This document shows, one piece after another, positions 59,251 to 64,000 of a DNA stretch of 64,000 nt; positions within the stretch are counted from its first letter, which is position 1, and every line of letters begins with the position of its first letter. The notes below the pieces were generated by a model. That model was given only the letters and a program-made list of their open reading frames with translations. It ran no database searches and was not told where the DNA came from. Location of the stretch: the NCBI RefSeq assembly GCF_001640805.2, contig NC_066851.1:4452196-4516195 (forward strand), written 5' to 3'. Both the position numbers and the translations under genes were made by a program. This stretch comes from Lates calcarifer. Lineage: Eukaryota > Chordata > Actinopteri > Centropomidae.

Positions 59251-59439
59251 CACTGTTAGTCTGATTCTGAATTCTTTAACAAAACAAAAAACTGAAAAGT
59301 TGTCCCCTTGTCTGCTCTATCATGAGTTTATGAGTGTGCCTAGGGCTTATCTCTACTATGAGCCTTTGTACCGTTTAAGGTTATTCGCTGGACTTCTTTT
59401 ATAAAAACTGGAAAATTGGGGTAAACAACTTTTGAGGAG

Positions 59440-59446
59440 GGTGTGT

Positions 59447-59477
<31 letters not shown>

Positions 59478-59502
59478 GGGGTGCGTGCGTGCGTGTGTGT
59501 GT
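59440..59502. repeat. Compound (GT)n-(G)n-(GTGC)n-(GT)n tract
   Basis: Twenty bases of GT run straight into about 21 consecutive G, then GTGC units and more GT. It is Z-DNA and G-quadruplex prone. The length of the G run is likely to be unreliable in any assembly. The minus frame across it (poly-P, TH repeats) is an artefact. Confidence 0.95.
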
Positions 59503-59732
59503 ATGAGTCATCAACAGGTAACAGTCAGGTATCATATCAATGTCAATTGATTTGAAAGTATACATTACTTTAAGTGACATTAAGTCATTTGATTGACTGC
59601 ACTCATTCCTACCTATAGCCTGAAAACACACTAGCTAGCTAACTGACAGTAAGGTTAATACAGTCCTTAATGTTATGTTATTATTGAGTTCATAATTTTC
59701 ATTAATTTAGTTTTTCTGTCTCAAGAACCCGT

Positions 59733-59772
59733 GATATTAGCTAATATTAGCTAATACTAGTGATATTAGCAG
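59733..59772. repeat. Short tandem/palindromic ATTAGCTAAT array
   Basis: GATATTAGCTAATATTAGCT then AATACTAGTGATATTAGC: about four imperfect units of ATATTAGCTA. The unit is nearly its own reverse complement. Confidence 0.7.
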
Positions 59773-61089
59773 AGACACAGCCTTACTGAAATGCTGTTTA
59801 TCAGTCCAACAGGTCTTTTACGCAGATTGCTTAGTTTTTTTCTGTTGATAAAAATTATAATTTATTGTAATTTTGATTGCATGGGTCACATGGGTCAGTT
59901 TTTGTCTTGGAAGAAGGTTGCCAAAGAATATTTTCTGTTATACATTTCATTTTTTCACAAACTGAAGACCTGAAGCAGGTTGCTCAACTTTTGTCTTGCA
60001 ATAATTTAGCATGCAAGGTCAAAAGTGTAAACTGAATGACAAAAATTTTATTTTCCCAGTTACAGTTAATCCAGTTACAGTCTGGGCAGAAAGCAAATTG
60101 AAGGAAAAATGTAAGGGCAATGTAAACTGAACTAGAAAAACTACTAAAAGGCTGCTGACAGTCCTGTCTCTTTATGTCTAGCAATCAGGCATGTGCACCT
60201 TTAATTATATTTATCACTGCTCCAGACTAATTCATTTCTAATCAAAGCCAAAACAGTCATTTCTATTTTATTTTGGCTTTTTTCTAAATTAAAACTGTTG
60301 TACCACTGTATTTTATCCCTGTCAGTAAGTGGCTAACTGAACAACCACCATTGGACCATTACAAATCAGCAGACACCACAGCAAAAGCCAGATTTATCCT
60401 GCTGTGTAAGGCAGCTAATATCAATTTAATTTCAAGGCCACTTTCACTCCAACAAAGTCGTGAAATGGTTTGAGAGCTTATTAAAAATCGGAACTGATTG
60501 AATCAGTAATATCAAACACGGTTACGAGCCTGTTTTCATTTTTCTCTTCTCTGCTTTGTCCACATATTTTCATAACATGTTTATGCAGCAGTGGAAAATG
60601 TATTCAAACTACTTTCTCTAACAAAACCAGGTGAACTTTTAGAATAAAAGTTGAATCTTGACGATGATACGAATGACAGGAGTCTTGAATGGAAAGAAAA
60701 TATAATCACTGTTAAGAGTTTCAGTCTGGTGGGTTGACAGGTAAGAATATTAAGTTAAAGGCCATGGAATTTCTTGATATACTGTTTGAATTGAAGATAA
60801 CTCATGTCTTTTGAGTTCAATGTTTTGCATCTTGAAACTAAATTTCTGCAACTTACACAACTGTAGTTTAGAAATGTAAAGAAAACATAAAATATTTCTC
60901 TCTAGAAGTGTGCAGGAAGATAGACACCACATTATCTGTCTGGTGCTGGAAGAAGTAACATCATTAAATCTGTACTGGTTGCAATGACAACTTCACACTG
61001 ACACACAAGACTTTAGGAAGTATATTGGGATTGGCCAAAAAATATGCTGGGACATTACCCACATTATGTCTGTACCAGTGACATTTGGA
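59773..61089. other. AT-rich non-coding stretch, nothing recognised
   Basis: No repeat or domain-bearing frame seen. Confidence 0.45.
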
Positions 61090-61260
61090 AGTGTTTGGCA
61101 GATTTTGTAACCCTTGCACAGAGCCAGGCTAGCTGTTTCCCCCTGTTCCCGGTGTGTTTTGCTAAGCTAAGCTAACCAGTTAACAAAAGTATCCATCAAT
61201 CTGATCTTGGCATGAAAGCAAATATGTAATATATTCCCCAGAACATCAAACTATTCTTAA
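61090..61260 (+). repeat. Common fish TIR-type repeat, 3' end
   Basis: CAGAGCCAGGCTAGCTGTTT, CCCCCTGTTCCCGGTGT, TGCTAAGCTAAGCTAACCAG, GGCATGAAAGCAAATATGTA and ATTCCCCAGAACATCAAACT-ATTCTTAA follow the consensus '...GCTAGCTGTTTCCCCCTGTT-...-TTTATGCTAAGCTAAGCTAACC-...-CAAGAAAGCGAATAAGCGTATTTCCC-AAAATGTCGAACTATTCCTTTAA', abundant in percomorph genomes. It ends exactly where copy C starts. Confidence 0.75.
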
Positions 61261-61767
61261 AGCTGCATTAACTGATTTTTCTGTCACTTGGTGGCAGCAT
61301 TCCAAGCTGAAAACACAGTGTCTACCATGTTACCTCATAAATGTGTAATAGCAAACATATAAGCAAATAGTTGCCTATTTACACATCTAGCAGACACAAA
61401 GCAGCATCAGCATTCATTTAGAGTCTTGTTTCTGTCGACCCAACAAATGTAAGTCCATTAATAACTCTCCTTTAAGTGCTGTCTTGCTTTTCACCAACTC
61501 CTGAGGGAAATAAAATAAATGTTCCACTGTGTTCACCTGCACCAGCTGATTTTGATGCTGGACAGGTTGGAGTTTTTCCCTGAAGACAGCTGCCTGCTCT
61601 TGACAGAAAGGTGTTTGATGAGATCGGAGTTTGCGGGCCAGAAAACCAAATGTGTAATCCAAAATAGACTGGGATAGATTCATCACAATAAGCAACAAAT
61701 TTCAAATCGCACATAGCTATTTGACCCATTGGCGATATAAAATATATTAATCAGTGCACCTTTAAAT
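61257..61767 (+). repeat. Interspersed TIR-type repeat, local family copy C (fullest copy)
   Basis: Starts TTAAAGCTGCATTAACTGAT and ends, reversed, TTAAAGGTGCACTGATTAAT, a short imperfect inverted repeat. The inside holds CACTTGGTGGCAGCATTCCA, ACACATCTAGCAGACACAAA, AATGTAAGTCCATTAATAAC, CACCAACTCCTGAGGGAAAT, CACTGTGTTCACCTGCACCAGC and GAAGACAGCTGCCTGCTCTT, all shared with copies A, B or D. At about 510 bp it is the most complete copy and sets the family limits. Minus-strand frames across it (61414-61729) are shadows. Confidence 0.75.
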
Positions 61768-62026
61768 AGACATTTATCCAGTTATGTTTCCTTATAATAG
61801 TTTTAGTAGTTGCATTGGTGGCAGTGGTAACTGTGGCAGGACTTTAACTCCCATTAAGGCTGTGCATCTAACTCCAACACAGGTCACCTTGCACAAATGG
61901 TGACAGCGAATATTAAAACACATTGTACAATCAGTGATGAACAAGCAAACATGGCACCAAATATTAAAATGTGACAGCGCTTTAAACAGCAAGGCTGCTA
62001 ATCTTAAACTGGTCACATTTTATCTG
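61768..62026. other. Non-coding spacer, nothing recognised
   Basis: No features. Confidence 0.45.
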
Positions 62027-62050
62027 CACACACACACACACACACACACA
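62027..62050. repeat. (CA)12 microsatellite
   Basis: Twenty-four bases of uninterrupted CA. Confidence 0.95.
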
Positions 62051-64000
62051 AGATATTATGACAGGGTTTTAAAGCTGATTAATGATAACTTCACTTTAAA
62101 TAAGCTTAGCAGAAACCACAGCTGCAAGCATTCTACATTCAGACCTTGTCCATACAGCAAAATGCCCAAATCTGGAGAGTTTTGCAAGCTCAATAAACAC
62201 AGCAGATAGAGACTCCTTTATTACTCTCCAGAAGTGACAGTCCTGCCTGACAAAATATGCAGTTTCAGTTTTCAAGTTTTGTGATTGCTGTGTGTGGGTT
62301 GTACTTCTTAGTTCTTACTGACATCAGTGCGTTTGGACTTTTTTCTTTACTGATGTATTCTTTAAAGATATAAGTGTGTGTTCAGTTTGTGAGTTTTACT
62401 CAGTGTTTACACTGTTGTTTATTTAGATGACAGTGTGTGCTTGAAGTTCTTGAGACTAAAGTCTCTCCAGTATGTTCCTGTTAAGTTCCACTTTCAGAGG
62501 GGGAGAACAAATATGCTCACTGATGAAGTGAGCGCTATGTCCTGAAGTAATCCTTCACATTTTTTGAGTGATTGCACCGTGTGCCACACAACACGGGTAA
62601 AGGCATATTTTTATACATCAAGTCTATTTTCTTCCATTTTACAAAGGTAACTACAGTGTGTAGTCTCAAAAACACTGTCAATGTTATGATTTGTAAACCA
62701 TGACCAGAATCTTTACCAAGTGATTAAACTGAATTTTATCTTAAAACCACTGTAGCTGCCATGAGTCCATTTCACTGCTAAAGTGGTCAAGTTAGGTGAG
62801 CTTAGCTGGCGGCGAGAGAAGATTGGCACTCCAGGAGGTAGCACATCAGTCCCTGGCAAAACACTGCAAACATGCCCTCACTGGTGAAACACTGGTTACT
62901 CCTGACTGTAACTAGTTATCACATTAAAATGCATTTGGCTGGTGGGTAAAACTAAAAGTGTGGGGACATCTTCTGCATGATCACCACAAACGTTTGACAA
63001 TAGCACTCACATCACCTAACTGTCTTAGGCCACATCACTCCACCAATGTAAAGAGGAACCACACCCTAAATTATTATTTATGGGATATATTAATAATCAA
63101 ATAGAGTCTTGTTGGTATAGGATGGCGATACATTTTTCTAAGAATATTATTGTATATTGTGAATAAAATCATTATTTAGCTAGTTCCTGTACATCAACTC
63201 CCCCACTTGTGCTGTGATAGTGGCGGCTGTGGCAAGTGTAAAAAGTAGAACAATGGCTTTCTGTTGCCTCAGTTTGTGTCCCTCACATAAAGCTGTTGGT
63301 GACTTTAGCATTAGCAGTCCAGGTAAGAGCCTAACAAAACAACATTGTATATGAATAAGATTTATTCCTCTGTGCTAGCAATTAACATAGCATGTGAGCA
63401 CATTGATAACTGTGCTGTATTTGGAGCTTAACAAGTTACTTTGGGCTGATAAACAGCAGGCTATGTGCTGACACACACACCACAGAGCCTCTCATAGCAT
63501 AACTGCTAGCTCAGTAATTCTCTCAAGGGGCCATAAATGTGCTCCTAGTGACAGTCTCAGCTCCTCCAGGCCTCCATCTATACACATCAGAACCAAGCAA
63601 AGTCCAACAGTAGTGTTTCATGGCTGCTTAGCTCTGGCTCTGCCTGTGCTTCACTGAGCGGTGGCCTGTCAGTCTCCCCCATGTCCCCTGACCCTCCACA
63701 TCACACACCACATAGCCACAAGGCCACATCCCCTACAGCCATTGCTCCCCTCTGTTGTATTTTTCATACAATGCTGGAGGAGAGGCTCCTAGCACTATTT
63801 TTAGGTGTAGTTACATTTTTATACAACAACTAACACCTCAGATAAAGAGCACATCATTATACAGTTCCCCATGTTCATAAACTAGCCTATCTTATCAGTT
63901 TGGTGAAGATTTTGTCGATATGTTCAGTATGAACATGCTTGGAAATGCCACGCACAACAAGCATCATTTCTCTTACAAGAAAGGATCATACTTGAATATC
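62051..64000. other. Non-coding stretch to the window end, nothing recognised
   Basis: No frame with a domain and no repeat recognised. 63480-63770 is somewhat C-rich (CATGTCCCCTGACCCTCCAC) but without CpG clustering. Confidence 0.45.

Noticed and set aside
46255..59255. Similar words TCATCACGCAG..TT..C.AACCACTG at about 46255 and 59231
   Set aside because: Similarity covers only about 25 bases with gaps and mismatches and has no flanking match; probably coincidence.
59356..59631. Proline/threonine-histidine-rich minus frame
   Set aside because: Translation of the GT/poly-G microsatellite, not a protein.
1..64000. CRISPR array, operon, phage or other prokaryotic system
   Set aside because: No regularly spaced direct repeats and no dense coding; all recognisable elements are of teleost type.

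Overview
The window looks like a gene-poor stretch of a teleost (probably percomorph) fish genome: AT-rich, with low CpG outside one block, and littered with short decayed copies of repeat families that I recognise from fish chromosomes. These are tRNA-like-headed SINE-type repeats, 3' ends of CR1/L2-like LINEs, hAT, Tc1/mariner and other terminal-inverted-repeat (TIR) elements, and the common perciform interspersed repeats. I could not identify a functional protein-coding gene, rRNA, tRNA or CRISPR array. Most open reading frames are short, have no domain I recognise and sit in ordinary AT-rich DNA. The window is best read as intergenic or large-intron sequence. Family names rest on remembered consensus sequences, not on a search run here.

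Layout. 0-2.4 kb: hAT (BED-finger) transposase relic on the minus strand, a minus-strand LINE reverse transcriptase fragment, then a CpG-dense promoter/first-exon-like block (1855-2345) with a CCAAT box, a strong Kozak ATG and a splice donor. 2.4-15 kb: copy A of a locally repeated TIR family, a lone Tc1-type terminus, microsatellites, a complex non-repetitive block (9.7-10.7 kb) and a perfect 15-bp-stem hairpin (10849-10883). 15-23 kb: a TGTCAC-ended repeat, two SINE-type copies in opposite orientation, a perciform repeat, a 211-bp mariner-like MITE with TA duplication and a LINE 3' end. 23-27 kb: nothing recognised. 27-31.3 kb: Tc1-like transposase pseudogene, a 464-bp hAT-type element with imperfect 8-bp duplication, and a minus-strand exon-like reading frame (30939-31159) with a splice donor and one in-frame stop.

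31-48 kb: two exact copies of a 20-mer containing the ATGCAAAT octamer (one just below 31 kb, at 29.5 kb, the other at 32.9 kb), a perciform repeat, a short open frame under a CCAAT box, copy B, a 720-bp TIR element, a SINE tail, LINE remnants and copy D. 48-64 kb: another TGTCAC-type repeat with an embedded LINE tail, a short telomere-like CCCTAA tract, a GT/poly-G tract, and at 61.1-61.8 kb two TIR-type elements joined end to end (the second is copy C).

Nothing here suggests genes working together. The functional content, if any, is likely to be cis-regulatory: several non-repetitive, homeodomain/POU-motif-bearing stretches (about 9.7-10.7, 29.4-29.6, 32.9, 39.1-39.5, 42.6-42.9, 46.2-46.5, 57.2-57.5 and 58.7-59.25 kb) look like conserved non-coding elements, but that is an inference that only cross-species alignment can test.
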